64,000 bases of DNA from Bryopsis sp. KO-2023 (taxonomy: Eukaryota > Chlorophyta > Ulvophyceae > Bryopsidales > Bryopsidaceae): assembly GCA_030272585.1 (NCBI GenBank), contig BSYQ01000003.1, positions 1,240,001-1,304,000 on the forward strand, read 5' to 3'. Position numbers and translations under genes: made by a program. The first letter of the stretch is position 1. Every line of letters begins with the position of its first letter. Shown here one piece after another: positions 46,481 to 57,746 of the stretch. Below the pieces are notes generated by a model. The model ran no database searches. It was not told where the DNA came from and saw only the letters and a program-made list of their open reading frames with translations.

Positions 46481-48080
46481 TCAGTCCAAGAAAAATAGAC
46501 ATACGATTTTTTCCTTCTCTTTCGCATCTTCGCACGTTTCCAGCATCAGTCGGGAATCGTGAAAAGCAAAACAGATGACTTGCGAAACTTCGTTCAGGAT
46601 TTCGTTGTTGCAAAGTCTGCTCGCATCGTACAAACTCAGGCCATCGTTCCACGATCTCTCCTGCACTATTTTCACCTATAATTAAAAAAAAAAAGCAAAA
46701 ACATGACTGTTGCTACCAACCAATCGTTTTGACCAATACTGATGTATCAATTTCCTTCTCTTTTCTTTACTTTTTTTTCACTTTTTATCGATTGGATTTC
46801 CTACTCCGAAAAAACGTTCAAAGCAGGATAGGAGTTCACCAGGTAGAGCAACGTAACATGGCTTTCAAAAAAAAAAAGTCTGCCAGGCACAGCGAACAGA
46901 AACTTTTACAATCACAGAGAAGGTTCTTTTTCCATTGTTTGCAACAGGGCTGTTGTATAAATACCTCTTTCAACAATGTTCGGGAGTCTTCCGGCTGTTT
47001 GCTCAGACTCTGTGGAAGCACCACAGTCAGGAGATCCGGTTTTTCGGCTCTCAGAGCTCCACGGATGACAGCGGCATTAGTGCCCGTAGCCCCAGAGGTG
47101 TATATATGGTTGCCCTAGGACCTAAACCCTCATTAGTCCCTCAAGCGATTCTTAAACATATTCCATTGTCATGACCAAAAAAACCAACACATTGCGTTTC
47201 TTTTTGCATAGGTATGGATGGATCGAATCTTGAACTTTACAAAAAAAAAGGAAAAAAGGAACTGTATCGATTGAGAAGTGCCATCCTGACCAGCTTCTTC
47301 TTTCGAGGGAGGGAAAGAAAGTGTTTTACAAAGCCTCGTGACATATATTGGTACATCAATTTCCGAAACGACCATTTATCCATTGAAAATTTGATCCAGG
47401 ATTTGAGAAGTTATTTCATAAGTCGTTCAGCATTTTATGCAAAAATAATAAACAAATTCGAACGGAAACGTTTCTTCCTGGAAATATAAAACACCTACAA
47501 TTCCATTAAGCATACCGTGATTACGAGGGCATAGCTGAGAGTCTCAACCAGTTGCTGATGTGCGAACCCCATGTTCCTCGTTCCAAAAAATCCTATATTT
47601 TTGGGACCATTTTCTTGAATTGCAATCAGTTCCTGCGCGCCAACAGAGGTAAATTCAAAGGAGAGCGCCAGCATGAGATTTCCTGCCAGCAAGGAAAAGT
47701 GTGACGCCTATCCACACTGAGGGAGCGTGTTGGTTGAGTACCGCGAGATAGTCGACGCCCGTGGGTGTCACAGGTTTCTTTTCTTTCTCCTTGACTTGTA
47801 GGCCTTCGGGGTCGACCCCTCTAACAGCAGCTTCGCCTTGCGACGGTAAATCCACGCCATCGCCTAGGCTCGGCCCCTCTTGACTTGATCGGTTATCGCT
47901 TGCCTTCGCGCATAAGCGAGTCGACCGGAGCACCCTTGCTCCGGGACGCTTTTCTGGCCACCGTCTCGACGATGATGAGAAAGGCCTGCGCCCACACCAG
48001 AAGTGACCAGCAGCGCTTGAGGCGGTATTGTCCTTGCAGACGAAAAGGTCGGGTTTTCGGAACACAGTCCCCGCTTGCAT
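46481..48080 (-). CDS. DprA-like Rossmann-fold protein of plastid/cyanobacterial type
   Basis: Four exons, all whole codons: 47718-48080, 47516-47632, 46965-47114 and 46481-46675, giving about 274 residues. Residues 1-~60 form a Ser/Arg-rich chloroplast transit peptide. The mature part matches the small protein annotated in cyanobacteria as a DNA recombination-mediator protein A-like Rossmann protein: KNIGFFGTRNMGFAHQQLVE, LSYALVIT, then TSGATGTNAAVIRGALRAEK, LLTVVLPQSLSKQPEDSR, ASRLCNNEIL, VICFAFHDSRLMLETC, ending KIVCLFFLD. Plant plastid proteins share this block. Biochemical role unknown; it belongs to the SLOG/LOG-DprA nucleotide-binding superfamily by fold. Divergent from GPI8 with a 183-bp gap. 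Confidence 0.88.
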
Positions 48081-48263
48081 GTCGTTTCTGAATTAAGCGC
48101 TCCACCGCGATGCACCCCTCCTTCATACACGAAAAACACGGTACGGCAGCCATCAATCTCCATTTAGCCACGTGCATGATCCAACGTCTGGTTTCTGCGA
48201 AACCCCTTCCCCCGCCCCAGGGCTTCCAGAACACACCTGTGTTTCACTACGATTTAGAATCCA
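48081..48263. promoter_or_regulatory. Head-to-head promoter region (DprA-like / GPI8)
   Basis: 183 bp between the two start codons of divergent genes, so both core promoters and both 5' UTRs must fit here. No TATA box in a sensible position. Function inferred from arrangement. Confidence 0.55.
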
Positions 48264-50501
48264 ATGAAGGGACGCTTTTCGATGCTCTTGCTGCTGGCGG
48301 TCGTCATGCCGGCGGCGGCGGGGACCCGATCGTCTTCGACCCACACCAGCAACTGGGCCGTTCTCGTCTGCTCGTCGCGATACTGGTTCAACTACCGCCA
48401 CATGGCGAACACCCTGTCCATGTATCGAACCGTGAAACGGCTGGGGGTGCCCGACAGCAACATCATAATGATGATGGCGGACGAGGTGGCATGCAACCCG
48501 CGCAATGCACTTCCTGGACAGATTTTCAACAGCGCCCATTCGAAGGTGGATCTGTATGGGTCCTCGGTGGAAGTCGACTACAGGGGCTACGAGGTGACGG
48601 TCGAGAATTTCGTCAGAGTCCTCACGGGTATACATAGAGCACCCCATCCGCAATTAGGGATTTGGCTTATTTTCAGTGGGGAATGAACTGATGAGGCCCC
48701 AAGAAATGATCAGATGCGCATGCATGCATTGCATGTTGCTGGCAGGTGGCTTTTTGGTCATCAGGGAAAGAAAAAAAGTCTGAAACTCGTATGGATTCTT
48801 CGTGTATGGGGAAGAATTATACCCACAGACATGATATGGTGCATAGGCCGACATGATGCTGCTGTCCCTCGATCGAAACGAATGCTGCCGGATAAAGGCA
48901 GCAATGTCTTGATATATTTGACCGGACATGGTGGGAATGAATTCCTGAAATTCCAAGATGATGAAGAGCTGATGGCCCAGGACGTCGCAGATGCGGTTGC
49001 TCAAATGCACGAAAAAGGGCGATACAATGAAATTCTGCTGATAGTGGAAACCTGTCAGGCTGCCACCATGTATTCTCGAGTGCATTCCCCGAATGTCCTG
49101 GGAATGGCCAGCAGCAAGAAGGGTGGGGTGCATTTCTGACATCCTCAGAAAATTTATGTACCAAAAATAATATGTAAAATTCGTATGTATCAAAGATGCA
49201 ATTTTGTGAACCTGTTATGTCCGCAGCCATTATTTAGCATAATTACAGTAATGTATATTCATGGAAATTGCTATGAGCAGTGATATTTCTGTTTTTAGAA
49301 TTTATTTTAGTGTGATGTGAGTGTGACATGAAAGAAATGTGGTTTCCTCAAGCCAAAGAGTATCCGTCAAAACACAATGATGTGAAATGGTTTTCCATTT
49401 TTTTTTTCTGTAGCAATTTTTTTTTTGAGGGGGGGTGCGACCTGAATGCTTTCAAAAGGGGGAAAAATAAAAATAAAAAAGGGAAAAATAAAAAATTGTC
49501 TGGCACATGTACGAGTTGCGTTCATGAGGATGTAAGTCGATTTTATGCTCTGTAATGAATAAAAAGTGTGACGTTTCAGGGGAGAGTGCCTATTCACATC
49601 ACAACGACATGGAGCTTGGGCTTTCTGTGATTGATCGATTCACATACTCCACTCTGGAATTCTTCGAAAAAGTGGATATTGATAGCACAGCCACATTGGG
49701 GGATCTCATGAAGACATTCACGTATGTAATGGATATGCCACAAGTCAGTTATTGTTCAAAGAAATCTCTATTCTATGTTTGCTCTACTCGTTTCTTACAA
49801 CCTTCTGCTGATGGGTTGGAATTTCATGGTGTGCGATGGTCTTGTGAAAATAACGGGGTGTACCTCATTCATATTTTCTTGTTGATTAGAGTTGAAAATG
49901 GGAAGCCTTTTTCTTTGAAAAAATTGTGGCTGTTTCCCAGTTTCGATGAGCTCCAGTCACACTTCATGTTCAGAAAAGACCTCTACAATCGAAATCCGGA
50001 TGATGTGAGAGTGACGGACTTCTTTGGAAATGTTGCGGTGGTTCAGCAAACCAAACAGGTGCGGGAAAACATTCAGTCTAAATCTTTGACGCTGGTTTCT
50101 CCAGTTTCTCGAAATAGGACCAGCAGCTCGTATTCAACTTTTTGAGAAGAGCCCTGCTGTGGATAGATATGCTTCCCTCTAGCTCATCCAAATATTAATG
50201 TCTTTATTTTGCTTGAACAGAGGGTAGGAACAGTGGAAATATGATTTTGCATTTCCCAGCGGGAGTTCCAACCATTGATATTCATTCACTTATCGCATGG
50301 CAGGGATATCCATTGGGGGAAAATCGTCACAAGAAAGAGGAGAGCAGTGGAGTGGAGGACCCTCCCCAAGAGGCTGAAATTCGTGATGCAACCGTTCCCT
50401 CAGTTGGGCCATCAAAATCAGAGAGAGAACAAAATGATCTGTTGGTGCTTATGGGTCTATTCTTCCTGGTCCTAGGGGTGGCTTTGTCGACGAAGTTGTA
50501 A
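48264..50501 (+). CDS. GPI8: GPI8/PIG-K, catalytic subunit of GPI transamidase
   Basis: ER-lumenal cysteine protease of the C13 family that replaces the C-terminal signal of precursor proteins with a GPI anchor. Exons 48264-48627, 48847-49122, 49580-49721, 49941-50058 and 50223-50501, about 392 residues. Signal peptide [14 protein letters not shown]; then [20 protein letters not shown] and [18 protein letters not shown]. Exon 2 has [13 protein letters not shown], the catalytic His in [13 protein letters not shown] and the catalytic Cys in [10 protein letters not shown]. Exon 3 has the [16 protein letters not shown] region. The last exon ends with a membrane anchor ([20 protein letters not shown]), as in other GPI8 proteins. 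Phases fit at every junction; the last acceptor was chosen to keep phase. Confidence 0.95.
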
Positions 50502-50562
50502 ATTGTATTGTGTATAGTATAACAGTAGGGAAGACTCTTTCGACTTCTGTTTTTCCCTTAAA

Positions 50563-50818
50563 ACACCCTCATTCTAGCAGATTCTGTGAGATTGTTTGCG
50601 CAATCATTTCAATTTGCCAGTTGATCTTTTTTTCTAAAGAATTAAGAATCTCCTGTTCTTGAATGAAAGGAGAAGTGTCATTTTCTGAAAACACTCTCAT
50701 TCTAGCAGATTCTGTGAGATTGTTTGCGCAATCATTTCAATTTGCCAGTTGATTTTTTTTTTCTAAAGAATTAAGAATCTCCTGTTCTTGAATGAAAGGA
50801 GAAGTGTCATTCTCTGTT
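50563..50818. repeat. Nearly perfect 128-bp tandem duplication
   Basis: Two head-to-tail units containing ctcattctagcagattctg, gcgcaatcatttcaatttgc and cctgttcttgaatgaaagga. They differ by only a few bases, mainly in a T run. Lies in the 3' flank of GPI8. Confidence 0.9.
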
Positions 50819-51412
50819 ATTTCTTGGTGTTCCGGTATTTTCCATTGCAGTACAGTTGGTGGGCTTATCTTGGCTTATCTTTGATGAATAATGTAGAAAT
50901 AAATAATAATAATATATGGGCTATATATATATGCTTTTCAATGCATATATATAAGACCAATATAAAAGGGAGTTGCAAGAAGGGAGTCAATAGATGTTTT
51001 CACCTGAGCTTTTATGGGGCAAGGCACAACAGAATTTGTTCTCAAAAATTTTATTTCGTCCAATTTTTTGGGACCATCCATGGAGAACAAAAAAACTTAT
51101 TATTAGCGGTTTTTAGTTACTGATTCCCTCCCAACAGTACAGTAAAGAGCACTGGTCCACACTATTTCGTTCTTGGATACCTGAAACATGTCCTCAGGGA
51201 AACATGTCCTTGAAATAAGATGCAGCCACCATTGCAAGTGGTATCACTGTGGAGCGACTCATCAGAACTGTGGCTGCAAATTAAAAGCATCCGATTTACA
51301 TGTCCCAACCATAAGTTCTCTTCTCATCTAACTTCGATATCTTCTCATCAGTAATAATGCTAATCATCCCACCATCAACAACGGTGTGCAAAATCGGCCG
51401 AAATTTTCACGC
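50819..51412. other. Intergenic between GPI8 and the Lhc gene
   Basis: Convergent 3' flanks; contains TATATA/ATAATA microsatellite-like tracts near 50905-50955. No gene seen. Confidence 0.5.
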
Positions 51413-52346
51413 TCAGAAAATCTGGGCACCGAAAAACTTCGTGGCGTACACGAAACCGTTGTTAGCAACGGGGTCAGCGATGTGTTCAGCCCAGCACTCG
51501 ACTGGCCCCTTTCCGGTCTGGAGGGACTGGACGAAGAATCCGAACATGGCGAACATAGCCAATCGTCCATTCTTGATCTCCTTCGTCTTGAGTTCGGCAA
51601 AGGTCTCTGGGTCGTCAGCCATGCCCATTGGGTCGAAAGCTTCACCAGGGTAAAGTGGATCGGTCGCTTCGCCCAAAGGACCTCCAGAGCACCTGTACCC
51701 CTCTGCCAAACCCATAAGGACAACCTGCAACAAACAGAACAACCGAACTCGATATTTTACTCTCTGCAAGATTTCAACGCAAGGAAAACCCAACTGAATC
51801 TGTCATCGATGATTCCTACCTGAGTCCAGCAGATCGCCAAGATGGACTGTGCGTGCACCAAGGAAGGATTTCCGAGGTAGTCGAGGCCACCCTCCGCGAA
51901 GATCTGGGAGCCAGCCTTGAACCAGACGGCCTCACCGAACTCAACACCTCCGTATTTCTCGAGAGCCTCAGGGGTCAAGCAACCGACGACGCCCAACATA
52001 GCCCAGCGAGCATGGATCAGTTCCAATTCGCGGTTGGCGGCGAAGGTTTCCGGGTCGGCGGAGAGGCCAGCGGAATCCCAACCGTAGTCACCAGGGAACT
52101 CCCCGGTGAGGTAGCTTGGGACGGCGCCTTCGGAGTATGGGCCCAACCAGAGGGCGCGATCGGGACCGTAGAACTCAACGGCGGCGCGGGTGACTTGCTT
52201 GGTCGCCTGTACAAATCCACTCCTTCTAATCACGACCACGGTCTGCGAAAGATGACCCAATTCGTCAAGGTGCAGCTCTGTTGAAAACTCACCCTGGCGG
52301 CAGCCTGGGCGCTGACAAGAGTTTGTGCCATTGCTGCGGAAGCCAT
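51413..52346 (-). CDS. Chlorophyll a/b-binding light-harvesting protein
   Basis: Three exons, all whole codons: 52293-52346, 51820-52206 and 51413-51724, giving 250 residues. Exon 1 encodes a short Ala-rich plastid transit peptide ([18 protein letters not shown]). Mature protein: [40 protein letters not shown]; first chlorophyll/ER-pair helix [20 protein letters not shown]; central helix [18 protein letters not shown]; third helix [18 protein letters not shown]. These are hallmarks of LHCII-type antenna in thylakoids. The C-terminus ([13 protein letters not shown]) is longer and different from typical Lhcb ends. No ER signal peptide precedes the transit peptide, so the plastid is primary. Codon use is more GC-biased than neighbouring genes, as expected for high expression. 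Confidence 0.95.
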
Positions 52347-52442
52347 CTTTCAAAACGGGAGAAGAAGCGGAAGAAGACGTAACACGGGGTATCGAGAAGA
52401 GAAAACACAAGTTGGGTTACTCTGGAGATGTCAGAACGGACT

Positions 52443-52450
52443 TTTATAGA
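52443..52450 (-). promoter_or_regulatory. TATA box of the Lhc gene
   Basis: On the - strand the sequence reads ctctctataaaagtcc, about 100 bases upstream of the Lhc ATG, a normal distance allowing a short 5' UTR. Confidence 0.7.
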
Positions 52451-54496
52451 GAGCAACCCAGATCTGCGCCCTGTACAGTGTGCACGCGCGCGCGTGGCCA
52501 CCTCGGCTCCGGCCTTTCAGATCCGCATGGCATCGGTGTGTCGGGCAAGTGGCGACTTGACTGCAGCAAGCAATCAAAAAAACAAAAAGGACAAGATTTA
52601 GTTCGTCTTGAAAAGACAAAATTTCAATTCCTTCCCCTTCCCCAACACCACCACCAGCTCCACAACTTTTGTGTACAGTCACGTCTGACTGCTTTTTTTC
52701 TTGCTGAGTTTTCGTCCTTTTATGTTTCATTATCCTTATCCTTATGTTTCATGCATTGCCACAACTACGGTTGTCCAAGTTTGTTGTGTGACCTCACCTG
52801 GCAGGTCAGGCTGGTCTCCACAAATAAATGGAAATTGAGTTCTTTTCTCCTGTTTATGAAGGGCCCTATCTGTGCAATTTGTTTGTCCTTTTTTTTGGTG
52901 TTTTGTGGTTCAGTCTTCTCCGTCAAGCTGTGGGAGAAGAATGGGCTTTGTATTATCATTTCTTGAACAAACTAGCTTGCGCTCCAAAAGGAGGCTACTG
53001 TGAATGTTGAGGCAGGAAATACCCAGTGATGTGCGTTTAGTTGACAGGAAACAACAGTAGTAGTTTTTTTTTAGTTGTTTTACACTACCCGAGCAATTTG
53101 GTCAAAGTTCACTCAAAAACAATGTTCTAGAATTTGACTGAAGTGATTTGCCAGACAAAAGGCACAACTTGAAAATTAAAAACAAAACACACAAAAATGG
53201 CAAAATTCTTTTCGCCTCGTCCTTGCCGGTCAATTCCTTTTTCCCCCACCCCCAAAAAACAAGAACAAAACGGGTGAAAAAAAACTTCAAAACATAAAGA
53301 AGGAAAACACAGCCACAGAAGAGAAGTAGTTTCTCCAAAACAAAAATATCACTGAAAATATGATAAATAATAGTAGCCGTACAGAAGCCCCCCCCCCCCC
53401 CTTCCCTCATGTTTAGAGGATGTAAATAATAATAAAAAAAGGTTTGGGTGGAAAGTCTACTATTCTTGTCCTGTTTTTTTTTGGCAAAGATCGGCTTAAA
53501 CAAGTTTATACACCTCTTCATCTCTTGTGTATATTTTGGATGGTTCCAATTTGTCTAAAAATAGATCCTGAAAAAAAAAACAAAAACACATTGCTCCTTT
53601 CTTTCCGTGTGATTCGACCAAAAATCCCAGCCATTGACCCCAAAACTGAAAGATTCCCCCCCTCCCTCCCATCTTTCCATTAAAATGATTTTTTTTTCAT
53701 AAACCCGCTCAAAATAGAGCAAACTCTCATTGCTCAATTTTGAACGGGCCTCATCAGTTGTTGTTGTTGTTTTTTTTCTCAAGTGCTGGGAGAATGAATA
53801 CAAAAACTAGAAAATCGACCGATTGAACCCTCAATGTTAAAAAACCCTGCTTTCGCTTGATTGCTTTTTTTTAATTTTTTTTCTGAGTTTCCCACCAAGA
53901 AAACCATACTAACAAAAACGACAAAAAAAAGGGGGGGAAATTCTTTCCAAAAATGTTTCTTTTTCCCTCATTGAAACCAGCAAGAAAAAAACATCAGTGA
54001 AACAAACAGATTGAGCATCGTACTCCACAAAACCTATTATAGCTTCTTTTTTTCCTTTTTTCTTTTTCTTCTTCCACCGATAATATCCACCTCACTGGAG
54101 TCTTTTTTTTTTTTTTTTTTTTCGTTCATCTCTGATATCTCTATATTTTTTCTTTCTCTTTTTTTGCCCCCTCAGTTTGCCTTGCAAATAAATTACAATT
54201 CTGCCTTCCTCACTCTTTTCTCCCCTGAACTCTCACTCTTTTTTTCATCTTCCTTTCTTCCTTCCCAAAATTTCATTGGCTGCTCTCACTCCTTTTTTTT
54301 TTCCTCTAAATTTATCCTTAACCCACTCCAAAAAAAAAACTTCATGGAAACTATGAAAAACAAAAGCAAAAAAACAAACAAAACGCTTGTTTTTAAATTC
54401 TTCGTCTTCTCTCTCTTTTTTTTGGCTTCCTAAGATTTTTTCCCCTTTACTTTTTTTTTTCCTCCAGTGGCATCTCCGACTGTTTCTGAAGTTTTC
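52451..54496. other. AT-rich, low-complexity intergenic DNA
   Basis: Upstream flank of the Lhc gene, then about 1.3 kb of poly-T/poly-A and poly-C tracts (C14 near 53388; T20 near 54103). Open frames here are composed almost only of homopolymer codons. No gene seen. Confidence 0.6.
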
Positions 54497-56284
54497 TTAC
54501 AAATCTTTGGAATGAGGTCCCAGTCTGATCACAGCATTGACTTCGCTGCAAAACAGGTTGAACGTGGAGCCTTCTCTCTGGACGCCTACTCCAACTTCAC
54601 AATCCAGTTGAGAAATGTCCTGAAAGAAGAAGAAAACCGGGGGTTAATAAAGCGAAAAAAAAGATCGAAGAATTATGACACACAGACAGACAAGTAGATT
54701 AATAGATTGATCGATCGGATCAAGACTTTGGGTGGGCATCACACAGCCCATCCACATAACAAATTGATTAAAATAAGGCTGAAAAAATTGTGTTGGACGA
54801 ATTCTTGCTTTTGTGTTTTGAAGCCATCGAATTTGGCTGAAAACAAAGAGAGAAAAACAAAGCAAGCACATGACCAACAATGTTTCATTTGCCGAACGTC
54901 TCCCTTCTCGAATTTTGTAACTTTCAGAAACTTTCACAACCGATGTCCACAAAAAAAAGGGGTCGATAGGTGCTGAGACAGGCCGATTACCTCTCTGTCT
55001 CGAGGCTTAGCCAATCCTCTCACTGGAATTGCCTTTGTTGTTTTGACCGGAATGCCAATCAAGACACCCACGCATAAACAACTCAAGGCCACCTTCAATG
55101 GCCTCAAATCATTTAGCCGTACGTCCACATTGGTTTTCAACTGGACATATCATAGGCAAAAAAAAAAAAAACATCAATGCAACTTTCTTTTCTGCTGATT
55201 AAACTTCCAATGCTTTCGAAACAGCACACAAACTATTTTTCTTTAAGAAACGTTAATTCTCATTTTTAATGTTAGCTTCACTCGTAAATGGACTGGAAGC
55301 TTGATTTTATTTTTGTAGTTTTCTTTCTTTTTACCCCGTTGTCAAGTCGAACCCCAATTCTTGGACTGTAATCCAGAGTGGCACCCCCCAGCTTTGCAGA
55401 CATTTTCCTTTGAAGTCGAAGCTGTGTTCTCACCAACTCCAGGCTGATTTTCTCGTCAAACTGGAAGGACATCCAAAAAAAAAAGCAAAAAAATCTGAAA
55501 TCCAAACCGACCCTCTATTCTTAGACTCCCATTCAGTTGAATAAATTTAAATTTACTTATTTATTTATATACATTTTGTTATGGGTTTTGATGAGGTCTG
55601 GAGTGTTACTTTTTTTCCAAAATAATTTTTTAAGAGGTTAGTTTTTTTTTCCATGAGTTTTTTTTGGCAGGTGCTTACCCTGTAAGTGAAGGACCAATGT
55701 GGAACGAGAGTGTTTTTGGTGATGGAAAAGTCACCACCAACACACGCCTGGACGGGATAACAAACAAAGTGGAAAGACGTCAGCGGCGTCGACCTTTGAA
55801 ACAAACCGTGGAGAACGAACGGAAAGAAGTGACGCCTTTTCGTTTCAATTCTTTTGTTCGACGCTGGGAGTGGATTAACAGACACTTACGAAAAGCTTCG
55901 GCCTCAGCCTGAATTCCTGGAAAGAGCAACAAACAGAGATTCAGTGATGGACACGCTTCACAGGGGGACGACCCGCAAAGTCGTCATTCCCCAAACGGCA
56001 TTCCGACCAAATACTACGCCCGTCGAAGGCTCGAAAGATGCTGCGCAAGAGAGTGCTGCTTGCGCAGCACTCGCAACGGGAGCATCGCAGCGACGAAACA
56101 CGAGGCGGCAGCCTGAGTTTTCGCCGTTTCGCGGACGAACCTTTCGAATCTTCACGCTGTGGCTGGGGCCATGCATATCCCACATCGTCGACAACCGCGC
56201 GAGAAACCCGCCTCGCGATCGATTGGGACTCGGCGCGTCGATAGTTTCACCGTCAGGGGGCCCCGCCACTTCCGCGGGCTCCAT
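54497..56284 (-). CDS. Beta-strand-rich protein C, unassigned
   Basis: Several - strand exons with good acceptors: about 55679-55747 (GGDFSITKNTLVPHWSFTYR), 55335-55460 (FDEKISLELVRTQL, GGATLDYSPRIGVRLDNG), about 54970-55140 (NVDVRLNDLRPLKVALSCL) and 54497-54619, whose acceptor ttcttctttcag is excellent (CEVGVGVQREGSTFNLFC, stop at 54497). Alternating hydrophobic/polar strands resemble outer-membrane barrels, as in A and B, but no direct sequence match to them is visible. The 5' part is weak: an open frame from ATG 56284 in GC-rich DNA may be the first exon. Family unknown. Confidence 0.5.
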
Positions 56285-57746
56285 CCAATCGCTGGCGCTC
56301 GAAGGAGAACGAAGAAGGAGAAAGCAAACGCGGGGTGGGTTTCGTCGTCCCTTTGCGAACGGCGAGAATTTCTTGTTCCACTTCTTTTCTCCACGTCGAG
56401 CGGCGTGCGCTTCTGAAGCGAAAGAGAATAAAACGGAGGTCCGACCGGAAGGGGGAAAAACGGGGAAGGCGTCAGATCAGGGTGTTTTTCCGTCGATCCT
56501 TTCGGACTTTGCTTTTTTTGATTCACGACGATTCCTGTCATCGAATGCAGCCAACGTCCACTCACCTCCAACGTGGCGTAATTTGCGCGATTTGGCCCCC
56601 TCGTCGACCGCTTTCGCAAAAGAAACCCATAACAAAATGTGTTGCGAGACATCTTTCAAAGGCTAGCTGCCCAACCCAGCATCGTCGTGGGAATAGGACA
56701 CCTTGTTTTGGAACAGCGCGTGCCCTCGTTGGTTGCTGCTTTTGTTTTTTACGCAGGCAAGGTTTCCCGACGGCCATGACGTTGCAGGTGACGTTTTTGA
56801 GAAGGTTCGGTTTCGCTTTGACGACTGGAAAAGGATCGAGGGGCGTTTCAGTTTTCTCGAGGAGTTTCTTGGCACCCGCATCACACTTCGTTCCTCAAGA
56901 TATGGGGAAACGGAAGGGGAAATGGCATCGGCAGGCGAGAACGCCGAGTATGTTTGATGGGGACAGAAGCGTTAGGTTGGGTTGCTGCTGGAATTTTTTT
57001 TACTGATTCCATCTTATCACCACTGAAATGGAAAACACGCCTGAAGATCTGCAAATAAATGCGGACAAAAAACCTGCAGCTTTTGAGAATTTTTTGCAGA
57101 ACATATCTCTTTCCCCCTTCTTGCCCCACATTAGTCATTGCTCCAAATTTTGGTCGAAATGATGTTAATACATTACACAATAAATCAAACTTTAAGAGTT
57201 TACATGTTGCAAAGGTACAAATTTAATTTCAAGATTTTCAAACAAAAGAATCTATTGAACCAATGAAAAAATATTTTAAAACAAATTATTTTTCATTTTC
57301 GAAAAATCCTATATGCATACTTGATCGCACAACAACCAAGTCGAGTAGACGTAATCACACCTATATATTAGTTCTTATTGTTTGCCAGACAGACAGGTGA
57401 ATTTTTGAGATGGGAAAAATATTACTGTGCTGTCCAACAGTGGAATCAGTTTTGTTTAGCAGGGCAGAGAAGATGCACCGACACTGTCGACAGTCCAGAA
57501 TTTATTTCCGGAAGTTCAACTTTTGGAGGTTCGATAATGGGATGGAGGCGAGGCTACGGTGAGTTGCAAAGGCAATTTAAAAAAAATAAAATAAAAATCC
57601 CACAAACCTTTGAAACTTCTGAACTCAGAATATTATAATGACACTACTGTCTTGAGCTGTGCTTGTTTGCAGAAATGATCAACTCACTGCTTTATGTGTT
57701 TTCCCCCCCTCCCCCCCACCTCCGTATGTTTTTAAAAGAGGTCCAC
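56285..57746. other. GC-rich island and AT-rich flank, gene content unclear
   Basis: The GC-rich part (about 55900-56960) is open in several frames on both strands, including a 270-codon + frame at 55857-56666, with no recognisable domain. It may be a bidirectional promoter plus first exons. A possible + strand exon at about 57375-57545 (WEKYYCAVQQWNQFCLAG, ending with donor GTGAGT) could belong to the next gene. Confidence 0.35.

Noticed and set aside
52325-52966. 213-codon + strand frame over the Lhc promoter
   Set aside because: Begins antisense to Lhc exon 1 and runs through AT-rich spacer without any motif.
55857-56666. 270-codon + strand frame
   Set aside because: GC-rich region open in several frames on both strands; no domain, no splice partners, composition Arg/Ser/Pro-rich as in shadow frames.
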